Source of the DNA: Acanthosepion esculentum
Taxonomy: Eukaryota; Mollusca; Cephalopoda; Sepiida; Sepiidae
DNA: 64,000 nucleotides
Direction of reading: 5' to 3'
Assembly (NCBI GenBank): GCA_964036315.1
Contig: OZ038510.1
Location: 85,718,073 to 85,782,072 of the forward strand
Notes under the pieces: model-generated
What the model saw: only the letters and a program-made list of their open reading frames with translations
Told to the model about the DNA's origin: nothing
Database searches by the model: none
Shown here: positions 42,588 to 51,141 of the stretch, in pieces
How positions within the stretch are numbered: the stretch's first letter is position 1
Layout: each line of letters begins with the position of its first letter
Translations under genes and position numbers: made by a program

Positions 42588-42810
42588 ATGGGAAAGTCTT
42601 CGTGTGTAAACTCTGTCAAATCCGGAACGGAGTCCCTAAGAAAGTCCGATGTTCAACATCGTTATGGCAACTTCTGCGAGACTGTCACTCTCGTGTGGGT
42701 CTGTACAGCTGTAACAGATACTGCGCTGCTATCAACAAATTTCGGCGGCGCATATCCATGGGTCTTTCGATACTGACAGATGATGCATCTTAGAAACATC
42801 GGGGGTGACT
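42588..42810 (+). repeat. Dispersed repeat family E, copy 1
   Basis: Shares a colinear order of motifs with 44558-44790: CATGGGAAAG, a GTAAAC block, CAAATCCGGA, GGCAACT, GCGAGACTGTCAC, GTGTGGG, a CATAACAGATGCT-like block, ACTGACAGATGAT and GAAGCATCGG-like ends. Three copies lie within 2.2 kb (here, 43066-43560 and 44558-44790). Their short ORFs look like shadows. It may be the untranslated 5' part of a retroelement, because the broken ORF at 42831 follows it directly, but I cannot name the family. Confidence 0.75.
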
Positions 42811-42830
42811 TAATGCTAAATCAGTTAATA

Positions 42831-43019
42831 AAACGAAAGCGAACGAAATGGAATCGTGAAGAGTATAAACAAGTCATGGCATCTTTCTTTTTTCACTGTA
42901 CTCGAAAATCCAGAAAAGAACATCACGGATCAGATGAGGGATAAGCTAGGAACAAAAACAAGACCCTATCTCGACCCAAATATACTTGCCAATATCCGCA
43001 AGTGTATCATGTGAAGTAA
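42831..43019 (+). pseudogene. Broken retroelement-type ORF fragment
   Basis: Reading from 42831 gives KRKRTKWNREEYKQVMASF, then a shift at the T-rich run near 42886-42892 leads into FTVLENPEKNITDQ, a degenerate middle and RPYLDPNILANIRKCIM before a TGA at 43017-43019. The pattern (basic start, REEY, an NP.KN. segment, RP.LD.N.LAN.R) resembles, from general memory, an N-terminal domain in invertebrate retrotransposon ORFs. I cannot name the family from sequence alone. The frameshift and the stop show it is a relic. It follows dispersed repeat E copy 1, consistent with E being the upstream part of the same element. Confidence 0.5.
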
Positions 43020-43146
43020 AAGACACTCAAATGCAGAAACAGTTACATTTGCGGCCATAATCAGCCATGAGAGAGGCTTCGGGAGTAAACCTTGAGGAGA
43101 AATCCTGAACCGGGGTGACTGAGACAGTCTAACGTTATGGACAAAT

Positions 43147-43241
43147 GTTGAAATATCAGTTCTCTTACGAAGTTAAGCAATGCTGAGTTTGATCAGTACT
43201 TAGATGAGTGACCGCTTGGGAATGTCAGGCTCTGTCAGTTT
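43147..43241 (+). pseudogene. 5S rRNA-derived segment
   Basis: From GTTGAAATATCA the segment follows metazoan 5S rRNA: GTTCTC, then CGAAGTTAAGCAA, a GATCAGTACTTAGATG block, GTGACCGCTTGGGAAT and a CTGTCAG end. This covers the internal promoter region and the 3' part. Relative to canonical 5S about 9-10 nt are missing after GTTCTC, and the first ~25 nt are not recognisable. Not a functional rRNA gene. Confidence 0.75.
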
Positions 43242-43474
43242 GGATGCGCAAGTAGTGCATTGGATAACGGCTCGGAATTGCAATTCGGGGAGCCGAGTTC
43301 CAATTTCAGTCGGGTTCGTTATATTCACTTACGCGCAAATATAGGGGAAAAGTATGAATCCACCTCTTCTCCCCTCAGCTATGGATTATTTAGTATCAGT
43401 AAATCATTATTATCTCCCCCAAAATATCATGTGAAGACACTCTCCTCTAACCGTGTTTATTTTTTATTTTATTC
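43147..43474 (+). repeat. Composite SINE: 5S rRNA-like part then tRNA-like part
   Basis: The insert in repeat E copy 2 starts with a 5S rRNA-like segment (43147-43241). It continues with a segment from about 43245 that has a tRNA-like pattern (GATAACGGCTCGG, then GAGCCGAGTTCC in the box-B position) and ends in a T/A-rich tail before 43475. The second part is shared with 46805-46960 on the opposite strand, so it is a family and not a chance match. A 5S-plus-tRNA head is known from vertebrate SINEs of the AmnSINE1 type; here the same architecture appears in what seems an invertebrate. No clean target-site duplication is visible beyond a short TTATGG/TTCTGG similarity at the junctions. Confidence 0.6.
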
Positions 43475-43560
43475 TGGCAACGCATGCGGGACTCTCACTC
43501 CCGTGTGGGCCTATATAGCCATAACAGATGCTACGACGCCATCAACTGTGTCTTAGTGGC

Positions 43561-43810
43561 TTTATTGCCCTGCATGAGGTGATTTGATTATAAAAATACT
43601 TCAAGAATTATCATACTGTTAAATAATATTAAATTTACAATCATAACATTTGTTTTTTTTGTTTTTGTTTTGATAGTGTGTGTATGTGTGTGTATGTGTG
43701 TGCTTGTGTGTGTAATATATATAAGGATGTAAATAAATTAACTGTAACCGTTTTGATATACATACATCCAAATATACATAAGTATCCGCAACTACTTGCG
43801 AAATGACTGT
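43561..43810. other. AT-rich stretch with a short GT tract
   Basis: Contains poly-T runs and a GTGTGTATGTGTG tract around 43676-43713. No gene or recognisable element. Confidence 0.7.
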
Positions 43811-43854
<44 letters not shown>

Positions 43855-43871
43855 TTGAGAGACTGAGATAA

Positions 43872-43928
<57 letters not shown>

Positions 43929-43938
43929 TGAGAGACGG

Positions 43939-43991
<53 letters not shown>

Positions 43992-44002
43992 TTGGGAGAC
44001 TG

Positions 44003-44071
<69 letters not shown>

Positions 44072-44082
44072 TTGAGAGACTG

Positions 44083-44113
<31 letters not shown>

Positions 44114-44126
44114 AATTGAGAAACTG

Positions 44127-44163
<37 letters not shown>

Positions 44164-44174
44164 TTGAGAGACTG

Positions 44175-44227
<53 letters not shown>

Positions 44228-44282
44228 TTGAGAGACTGAGATAGATAGATCGATAGATAGATAGATAGATAGATAGAGACTG

Positions 44283-44313
<31 letters not shown>

Positions 44314-44350
44314 GACTGAGATAGATAGATAGATAGATAGATAGATACTG

Positions 44351-44399
<49 letters not shown>

Positions 44400-44406
44400 T
44401 AGACTG

Positions 44407-44449
<43 letters not shown>

Positions 44450-44454
44450 GACTG

Positions 44455-44511
<57 letters not shown>
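43811..44511 (+). repeat. GATA microsatellite with periodic interruptions
   Basis: About 700 bp of (GATA)n on the plus strand, broken at intervals by ATTGAGAGACTGA or GAGACTGA. The interruptions recur at variable spacing, so the block is partly a minisatellite. On the minus strand it reads as open frames of Ser-Ile-Tyr-Leu; these are repeat artefacts. Confidence 0.97.
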
Positions 44512-44557
44512 CGCAGACAGAGACAAGAATATACAGAGTGGGTTTATGAGAAGGTAT

Positions 44558-44790
44558 CATGGGAAAGGCTTTTGGAGTAAACCCTGAGGACAAATCCGGA
44601 GTCGGAGTGCATAAGATTTCGTTCTGGCAACTCTTGCGAGACTGTCACCCCCATGTGGGCCTGTCCAGCCATAACATATGCTACACCGCCATCAGCCGCA
44701 GAGGCATGAGTTATTCGGCGTTGATCCTTGGGGTCTCTTGACACTGACAGATGATACACATTAGAAGCATCGGAAGTGATATCCGATGGG
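44558..44790 (+). repeat. Dispersed repeat family E, copy 3
   Basis: Uninterrupted copy aligned with 42588-42810: CATGGGAAAGGC, GGAGTAAACCCTGAGG, CTGGCAACTCTTGCGAGAC, GTGGGCCTGTCCAGCC, GACACTGACAGATGAT. The following bases to 44980 hold no recognisable feature apart from weak similarity to the AAACGAAA start of the broken ORF near 42831. Confidence 0.75.
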
Positions 44791-44980
44791 GAATATGTGT
44801 GTGTCATGGCCAGGACAAGCTTTTTAGTTTGGGACGAAAGTGGGTCTTAGAAGTGGTACCATGGCGGTTAAAGATGAAACGAAAAAAAACAAAAGACAAT
44901 CTCAGTGTTTACAAACAAAATCTCATACCAGATCTGTCGTCACCCGGGTAAACAAGGACCGCGTCCCTCACAGAGGAACT

Positions 44981-45620
44981 TTTAGGATAGGTTCATATGA
45001 ATAGAATATATATTCTTTGAAATAAATCAGTTTGTAGGAGATTTGGTTTAGTTTATTTTGTTTTACGCCATATCAACACCTCAATGGGTTATTTAATGCC
45101 GACAAGATTTTTAGGATAGGTTCGTATGAATAGAATATATATTCTTTGTAAGAAATAAGTTTGTAGGAGATTTGGTTTGGTTTATTTTGTTTTACGGCAT
45201 ATCAACACTTCAATGGGTTATTTAATGCCGACAAGATTTTTAGGATAGGTTCGTATGAATAGAATATATATTCTTTGTAACAAATCAGTTTATAGGAGAT
45301 TTTGTTTGGTTTATTTTGTTTTACGGCATATCAACCTCAATGGGTTATTTAATGCCGACAAGATTTTTAGGATAGTTTCGTATGAATAGAATATATATTG
45401 TTTGTAAGAAATCAGTTTGTAGGAGATTTGGTTTAGTTTATTTTGTTTTACGGCATATCAACCTCAATGGGTTATTTAATGCCGACAAGATTTTTAGGAT
45501 AGTTTCGTATGAATAGAATATATATTCTTTGTAAGAAATCAGTTTGTAGGAGATTTGGTTTGGTTTATTTTGTTTTACGGCATATAAACCTCAATGGATT
45601 ATTTAATGCCGACAACATTT
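44981..45620 (+). repeat. Five-copy 127-129-bp tandem repeat with a hairpin
   Basis: Unit starts (TTTAGGATAG) at 44981, 45110, 45239, 45366 and 45493, giving periods of 129, 129, 127 and 127 bp. Each unit carries GAATAGAATATATATT, GTAGGAGATTTGG and CGGCAT...ATGCCG arms about 24 nt apart, which can pair as a 6-bp stem. The first copy has CGCCAT and the last has lost part of the motif. A single degenerate unit end is present again at 48610-48650. Confidence 0.93.
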
Positions 45621-45870
45621 TTTATTGCTGGTAATATTTTGTTTTGCCAAAAATCTGTTTCTGGTAATATTTTTCCTTCAAAATTGTTTTGCTGGTAATC
45701 ATTTTTTCAAAAAAGTATTGCTGGTAATAGTTAACTATTCGCCCATAGCTGGGACCCTAACAGGTGCTACCACCCTGGGTCAGGGTGGACCTGGTAACAC
45801 CAGCAATTATGAGGTGGTCCCATGCTTTTCAAAACCACTTGATCAGAGGCCTTGCTGCTGGATGTAGTTT
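45621..45870 (+). repeat. Dispersed repeat family F, copy 1
   Basis: Holds four TTGCTGGTAAT-like repeats (45625-45730), then ACCCTAACAGGTGCTACCAC, GGTGGACCTGGTAACACC, and GATCAGAGGCCTTGCTGCTG. The same order, preceded by the GGCATATC hairpin region, is found at 48598-48971, so the 127-bp array and this block belong to one dispersed element. No family name can be given. The next 175 bp (to 46046) show nothing recognisable. Confidence 0.75.
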
Positions 45871-46046
45871 AACGTCTTACCCAGGACGACCTACTAAAAG
45901 AGAAATATAAGAAGCCATGAATTGACTGATTAAAATATCTTTGTCGATTGGGTTTAATTTGAAAGAAGCTTATGTTAAATGAAAATAAATCACTGGATGC
46001 AGCAAAATAATCGTGAGTGCGAATGTGACCCAAAACACATCATAAG

Positions 46047-46395
46047 AGTTCATAGATCTCCATAGCTTCCTATTTTGTTTCTCCCAGCTACACTAGCTCA
46101 ACCCTCATTAATTGCGTTGCATTTGATCCATCATCCGTTTGCTCAGCTCAAGCGTGTCAAGTAGCTTCTCTCTACATATAGTCACACTATGTTAGTGATC
46201 ATGAGTCTCCACAGCTTCCTGTTTTGTTTCTTTCAGCTATACTTGCTCTTTATAACCCAGCTGTAAGGGCACTGTATTTGTTCTGCTATCCATTCGCACA
46301 GCAGAAACGTGTCAAGTAACTTTTATCTACATATATGTCACCCTCCGTTGGCGATCAGGTGTCTCCATGGATTCCAGTTTTGTTGCTCTCAGCCA
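46047..46395 (+). repeat. 152-156-bp tandem duplication, 2.3 copies
   Basis: TCTCCATAGCTTCC (46054), TCTCCACAGCTTCC (46206) and TCTCCATGGATTCC (46362) start three similar blocks that also share TTTTGTTTCT, a CAGCTA segment, a CTATCCATTCGCACA-like segment and GTGTCAAGTA. A related single copy lies at about 59330-59400, downstream of the minus-strand LINE relic. Probably part of a retroelement. Confidence 0.75.
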
Positions 46396-46804
46396 AATAG
46401 AAAAATAAATAATATCTAAATAAACAATAATAAATGATAATAATAAATTGTGTTTGGCAGTGGGTACTTTCACTCAGTGGATACGGGCGAACGATAACTG
46501 AACAGTACTTAAAATAAAATTTAGAAAAAGAACTAAACGATATCCCTCGGCACGAGCAGTGGAACGAGAACAGTTCATCGCCGTACATTCAATAAAGCGT
46601 TCAGTTCATATTCCCTGCAGATTACGCATGGCGATACACACCTGAGAAAACTAGGAAGTCGCAAAGGCCGAAAAGTTGTGATAAAAAGAAAAACGATCTT
46701 TCGATACATGACTGACCAGGCAGATTTTTTTTCCTGCAGTAGGTTGCCATTTCTTTCTGCGGTAGACCAGTCGCCATCCAAGGCTATAGAAGCTGATCTA
46801 TTCT
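46396..46804. other. Unannotated stretch
   Basis: AT-rich DNA with an ATAATAA-rich run near 46400-46450. The small ORFs here show no recognisable motif and I do not call them. Confidence 0.6.
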
Positions 46805-46960
46805 GCTATTTACCAATAGCTGGAAGAGAAGAAAAGGATTCTTACTTTTATCAAGGGTATTAGCACGTCAGAGAATGTAAAGGATTTACTGGAAATCGAA
46901 CTCGGCTCGCCGATTCTTCAATCCAAGCCGCTATCGATGACATCATTACTCCTCCCTTGT
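46805..46960 (-). repeat. tRNA-like SINE, second copy (minus strand)
   Basis: The reverse complement reads CATCGATAGCGGCTTGG, then GAGCCGAGTTCGATTTCC, then TTCTCTGACGTGCTAATA and CTTCTCTTCCAGCTATTGG. This aligns along its length with 43250-43395. Here the box-B-like GTTCGATTTCC is better preserved. The 5S-like segment is absent upstream, so the copy is 5' truncated or the 5S part belongs only to a subfamily. Confidence 0.65.
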
Positions 46961-47079
46961 CCGCATATAAATATTGTAAACAATGATCTCCCCATCCTCG
47001 AAATTCAGAAAGAAACAAATTAATCACGCAGCTTAAATTAACATTTGAATCGTCAATATTTTTCTTTGTCCTCTTTGTC
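46961..47079. other. Unannotated stretch
   Basis: Short AT-rich spacer between the SINE copy and the reverse-transcriptase-derived array; nothing recognised. Confidence 0.6.
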
Positions 47080-48355
47080 GAAGTTTTAAGATTGTCCAGC
47101 CGTCGTAGGCAGAAGCGAGGATTGATATTACATATTCAGCACTCTTTTCTATGTTCCTGGTGAAGTTTTAAGACTGTCCAGCTTTAATTGGAAGAAACGA
47201 GGATTGATATTAAATAACAGTATAGCACTCTTTTCTATGTTTCTGGCAAAGTTTTAAGATTGTCCTGCATTCACTTGCAGAAACGAGGATTTATATTACA
47301 TAACAGTTCAGCACTCTTTTCTTTGTTCCTGGCGAAGTTTGAAGATTGTCCAGCATTCACCGGCAGAATCTTGGATTAATATTACGTAACAGTTCACCAC
47401 TCTTTTCTTTGTTCCTGGGGAACTTTTAAGATTGTCCAGCATTCACTGGCAGAAGCGAGGATTGATATTACATAACAGTTCACCACTCTTATCTTTGTTC
47501 CTGGCGACGTTTTAAGATTGTCCAGCTTTCATTGGCAAAAACAAAGATTGATATTACATAACAGTTCAGTATTCTTTCTTTTTTTTTTTTTGGTTCCTGG
47601 CGAGCTTTTAAGATTGTCAAGAATTCACTGGCAGAAGGGAGGATTGATATTTCATAACAGCTCAGCACTCTTTTCTTTCCCCTTGCGAAGTTTTCAGATT
47701 GTCTATAATTCACTGACGAGAATTTATATTCCATAATAGTTCAGCACTCATTTTTTGGTCCCTGGCGAAGTTTAAGATTGTTCAGAATTTACTGCCAGAA
47801 ACGAAGATTGATATTACATAACTGTTCAACACTCTTTTCTATGTTTTTGTAAAAATTTCAAGATTGTCCAGCATTCACTTGCAGAATCGAGAATTGATAT
47901 TACATAAGATTGTCCAGAATTTACTGGCAGAAACAAGGATTGATATTAGATGAAAAATCAGCACTCTTTTTTTTTTGTTCCTGTCGAACTTTTATGATTG
48001 TCCAACATTTGCTGGCAGAATCGACGATTGATATTACATAACAGTTCAGAACTCTTTTCTTTGTTCCTAGCGAAGTTTTTAGATTGTCCAGCATTCACTG
48101 GCAGAAACGAGGATTGATATTACATAACAGTTCACCACTCTTAATATTACATACAGTTCAGAACTCTTTTTTTTGTTCCTGGCGAACTTTTATGGTTGTC
48201 TAGACTTCACTAGCAGAAACGAGGATTGATATTACATAACAGTTCAGCACTCTTTTCTTTGTTCCTGGCGAAGTTTTAAGATTGACAAGAATTCACTTGC
48301 GGAAACGAAGATTGATATTACATAACAGTTCAGCACTGTTTTCTTTTCTTCCTGG
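47080..48355 (-). repeat. Tandem array built from a LINE RT C-terminal fragment (~86-bp unit)
   Basis: About fifteen diverged units with starts of the ATTGATATTACATA motif at 47121, 47213, 47289, 47385, 47461, 47547, 47643, 47722, 47807, 47893, 47939, 48027, 48113, 48225 and 48311. Spacing is 46-112 bp with 86 bp commonest. On the minus strand units translate as KKRVLSCYEISI, ERILNCYVISIF and ANESWTILKRRQEQ, which is the LNCYV.S.LLYG.E.WT segment near the C-terminus of non-LTR reverse transcriptases. An 86-bp period does not preserve the frame, so this is DNA-level amplification of a retroelement fragment and not a repeat protein. A related array is at 58390-58810. Confidence 0.8.
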
Positions 48356-48570
48356 CGAAATTATTCTTATTACTTTTATTAACATTTGGAATGCCTCTTT
48401 TGTTATTAATCTGCATGTTCGGCTTTCGCTGTCACATTTTCCATCCATTGTTCAAACGCTTCTCTATTTGTTTGATTGTCGTATCTCTAATTTCTCGTTC
48501 GCATCTTGGGCTTTTTCTCTTACTGACATCCATACATTCTTTGTTTCGAAAGAAAATAACGGATGATAAA
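48356..48570 (-). pseudogene. LINE reverse-transcriptase relic upstream of the array
   Basis: This stretch aligns with 58810-59035 (shared TTTGGAA, CATTTTCCATCC, a TTGTTTGATTGTC-type segment, CTAATTTCTC and TTGGGCTTTTTC). In both places it lies next to the RT-fragment array on the side that encodes the preceding part of the reverse transcriptase. No open frame is kept. Confidence 0.65.
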
Positions 48571-48597
48571 TTTTGACTTTTTATTTCGAAAATGATT

Positions 48598-48971
48598 GTT
48601 TAGTTTTGTTTAGCGGCATATCGACACCTCTCTATGTTATATAATGCAGAAATCTAAATATTTTAAACCAAATTGCATCACTTCAACTGCTATATATTGA
48701 TTGTGCTTTTGCTTTTAAAATATATATTTAGTCATTTTACTATAAATGTGTTGGCTATTTTACCATAAATATCTATTGTGGGTCATTTTTTTATGTGTAA
48801 ATATATTGCTGGTATTTTTACTATAACTATGCATTTAAATCTTTGAAAGCGTGTTTTTTTGTGGGGACACCATATCTCGTACCCTAACAGGTATTGCCAC
48901 CTCATATATAGGTGAACCTGGGAACACCTCCAATTTCCCGATCAGAGGCCTTGCTGCTGGATGTAGTTTCC
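48598..48971 (+). repeat. Dispersed repeat family F, copy 2
   Basis: A single degenerate hairpin unit (TTTAGCGGCATATCGACACC) is followed by TATTGCTGGTATTTTT, ACCCTAACAGGTATTGCCAC, GGTGAACCTGGGAACACC and GATCAGAGGCCTTGCTGCTG. The order matches 45560-45870 but with one hairpin unit in place of five. Bases 48972-49215 show nothing recognisable. Confidence 0.75.
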
Positions 48972-49218
48972 GAAGTTAATGGCAGAAGTTTACAGACAAA
49001 TGATAATGCACTGCTAAGTATTACTGACATAGCCTGAGATCAGAAAAGACAAAATTAATCTTCTATTTAGTTTTCACTTCCAGGAAAAAGTGAAGAATCT
49101 GAAACTCTCCATATAGCCCCAAGAAACAGGCATGATTTACCAGTTCAGCACTCTTTTCTTTATTTCTAACGAAATCACCCTATTTTGTAGAATTTGTAGG
49201 TCTAATATGTACATATAT

Positions 49219-49505
49219 ATATATTTTTTTGAATTGGACATAGTTCGACAATTTATTTAAAGACATTTATATATATTATGTTTAACGTTCTTTTTATAGA
49301 TACAAGTTATTTATAAACAGTATTAAATAACATTTACCGGCCTGAATGTCCGAGAAATTTTCAGCCGGTAAATGTTATTTAATACTGTTTATTATAAAAA
49401 CAGAGCATTTGCTTAAATACTTGTATCTATAAAAAGAACGTTAAACATAATATATATAAATGTCTTTAAATAAATTGTCGGACTATGTCCAATTCAAAAA
49501 TATAT
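49219..49505. repeat. Foldback 1: long inverted repeat
   Basis: Left arm 49219-49342 and right arm 49364-49505 are near-perfect reverse complements around a ~20-nt centre. Arms share GAATTGGACATAG, AAGACATTTATATATA, GTTTAACGTTCTTTTTATAG and CATTTACCGGC. The right arm carries an extra AACAGAGCATTTGC insert of about 20 bp. A third, direct copy of the arm is fused to the tRNA-like sequence at 49699-49838, so the foldback is two copies of that SINE body placed head to head. Confidence 0.92.
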
Positions 49506-49607
49506 GACGTCATTTGTTTACATTTGATACGCTAGAGCAGATATGAATAGAAGAGATTCATGGAAGATTTAAGTTTAAAGATAGTAAAATCGACCTTGCT
49601 AACCAGA

Positions 49608-49838
49608 CGCTCATCTGTGGCCGAACGGTTAAGGCACATCACGCGAAATGATGGTTCCGTATAGTGCGTGATACAGGTTCGATTCCTGTCGGAGAGCGAA
49701 AATTTTCTATGAAAATTTCTCGGACATTCAGGCCGGTAAATGTTATTTAATACCGTTTATTATAAAAACAGAGCATTTTCTTAAATACTTGTATCTATAA
49801 AAAGAACGTTAAACATAATATATATAAATGTCTTAAAA
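49608..49838 (+). repeat. SINE with tRNA-Ser-like head
   Basis: The head (49608-49698, 91 nt) has a 5-bp acceptor match CGCTC/GAGCG, box A TGGCCGAACGGTTAAGGC, an anticodon stem CATCA/TGATG around loop CGCGAAA (anticodon CGA, serine), a long variable arm as in serine tRNAs, and box B ACAGGTTCGATTCCTGT. Position 33 is G where tRNAs have U, and the outer acceptor pairs are disrupted, so it is tRNA-derived and not a working tRNA gene. The body (AATTTTCTATGAAAATT hairpin, TCTCGGACATTCAGG, then the foldback-1 arm sequence) runs into an AT microsatellite. Bases 49506-49607 upstream are unassigned. Confidence 0.7.
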
Positions 49839-49908
49839 TATATATATATATATACAGCTGATATATATATTACATGAAACATATATATATATATAGCTGA
49901 CATATATA

Positions 49909-50472
49909 TATTACATGAATCATTCATACAAAAAGTAGATTTGTAAAGTTAATGATATAAATGGCGAAAAACATCTTCGCAAACAAATTTATTATTGAAC
50001 AATTTAGTTCATGCCACATCGACTGCAAAACTCCTACAACAAAAAAATTCTCAAATTACCATATTAATAAAAAAGCACCCACTTAAATTTCCAAAAAAAA
50101 TTTCAACCTTAGCGTTGCGACTGCACGCTCCAAAAGTTTGTATCCGTTAACAATAACACATTTCTAAAAAAAAAGAAAGAGAAAACATATTTCGATTCGC
50201 ATTTAATTTTTCGTGTCCCGCTAGTACCTGGATTTACTAAAAAAAAAATAATAATTTTCCATGCCTGACGATGGCTGTATGAACAGCTGAAAGGATTAGC
50301 AGAATTTTTAAAAAGACCTTATACAACATGAAGTTATTAAAAACAAGGATCATAACATTAATCGAAAGGTTCGTGGGTTAATGTAACTTGTAATTTGTTT
50401 GCGAAGATGTTTTTCACCATTTATTTCATTAACTTTACTAATCTACTTTTTGTATGAACGATTCATGTAATA
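49909..50472. repeat. Inverted repeat with ~80-bp arms and ~400-bp interior
   Basis: Left arm 49909-49990 and right arm 50392-50472 are reverse complements (shared CATGAAT, ATACAAAAAGTAGAT, AAACATCTTCGCAAACAAATT on the left). Left and right flanks are AT dinucleotide repeats. The interior is A-rich and carries no ORF; it holds the hammerhead-like motif listed at 50265. Could be a non-autonomous DNA element or a retroelement with inverted ends. Confidence 0.85.
50265..50293 (+). ncRNA. Weak hammerhead-like core
   Basis: CTGACGA (the CUGANGA core), a 5-bp hairpin GCTGT-ATGA-ACAGC with a flanking G-T pair, then GAAA. The downstream GUC-type cleavage triplet and a clear stem I are not seen, so this is a degenerate relic at best. 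Confidence 0.25.
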
Positions 50473-50495
50473 TAAATTGAACTGCACCACATATT

Positions 50496-50498
<3 letters not shown>

Positions 50499-50541
<43 letters not shown>
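50499..50541. repeat. AT microsatellite
   Basis: Pure (AT)n, followed by a CACGGCTGATATA interruption. The interruption type ACAGCTGATATA recurs beside most AT tracts between 49855 and 51075. Confidence 0.95.
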
Positions 50542-50545
<4 letters not shown>

Positions 50546-50570
50546 GGCTGATATATATATATATGTATAT

Positions 50571-50935
50571 ATTATAAATTAATAGATTTAAAATATGGTT
50601 TTACCGCTACACAGTGATAACCATGTTTCAGAAATGGAAGCTAAAGCCCCTGAATTTAATTTTGTTATTAAACCAAAGACATTAGTTCCATTTCCTCATC
50701 AAGCGAATTTTGATGAGGAAATGGAAGTAATGTCTTTGGTTTAATAACAAAATTAAATTCAAGGGCTTTAGCTTCCATTTCTGAAACATGGTTATCACTG
50801 TGTAGCGGTAAAACCATATTTTAAATCTATTAATTTATAATATTAATGCTCTGTAAATTTAAATTTACATAGAGCACTATTGTGTAAAAATAAAAATATC
50901 TATAAGAACACCGGATTTTATATCTTACTGTTCTT
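50571..50935 (+). repeat. Foldback 2: long inverted repeat plus conserved 3' flank
   Basis: Arms 50571-50700 and 50711-50839 are almost perfect reverse complements around a ~10-nt centre (TAGCGGTAAAACCATATTTT at the outer end, AAATGGAA and GATGAGG near the centre). The flank (AATGCTCTGTAAATTT, ATCTATAAGAACACCGGA) matches the flank of foldback 4 at 63925-64000, so both are members of one family with a conserved 3' end. No ORF. Confidence 0.92.
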
Positions 50936-50952
50936 TCCTTTTTATTTATATA

Positions 50953-51029
<77 letters not shown>

Positions 51030-51070
51030 GGCTGATATAGATATAGATATATAGATATATATATATACAG

Positions 51071-51139
<69 letters not shown>
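50953..51139. repeat. AT microsatellite, interrupted
   Basis: Two long (AT)n tracts separated at 51029-51075 by CGGCTGATATAGATATAG and ACAGCTGATATA. Confidence 0.97.

Positions 51140-51141
<2 letters not shown>

Larger units (their letters stand above)
43066..43560 (+). repeat. Dispersed repeat family E, copy 2, split by a SINE
   Basis: The left part (43066-43140) matches the start of copies 1 and 3 (GGAGTAAACC, GAGGAGAAATCC). The right part (about 43475-43560) matches their continuation (CTGGCAACGC, GGGACTCTCACTC, GTGTGGGCC, CATAACAGATGCT). The intervening 330 bp is absent from the other two copies at this position and is the composite SINE described separately. Confidence 0.7.

Noticed and set aside
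43147..43241. Functional 5S rRNA gene
   Set aside because: The 5' ~25 nt and an internal ~9-10 nt are missing, and many positions differ.
43619..44593. 324-codon and overlapping 244-codon Ser-Ile-Tyr-Leu frames
   Set aside because: They are readings of a GATA microsatellite in several frames; there is no independent coding signal.
44544..44807. 87-codon minus-strand frame in repeat E
   Set aside because: It is the antisense of a dispersed repeat whose other copies do not preserve the frame.
49608..49698. Functional tRNA-Ser gene
   Set aside because: G at position 33 and mispaired acceptor bases; fused to a repeated SINE body.
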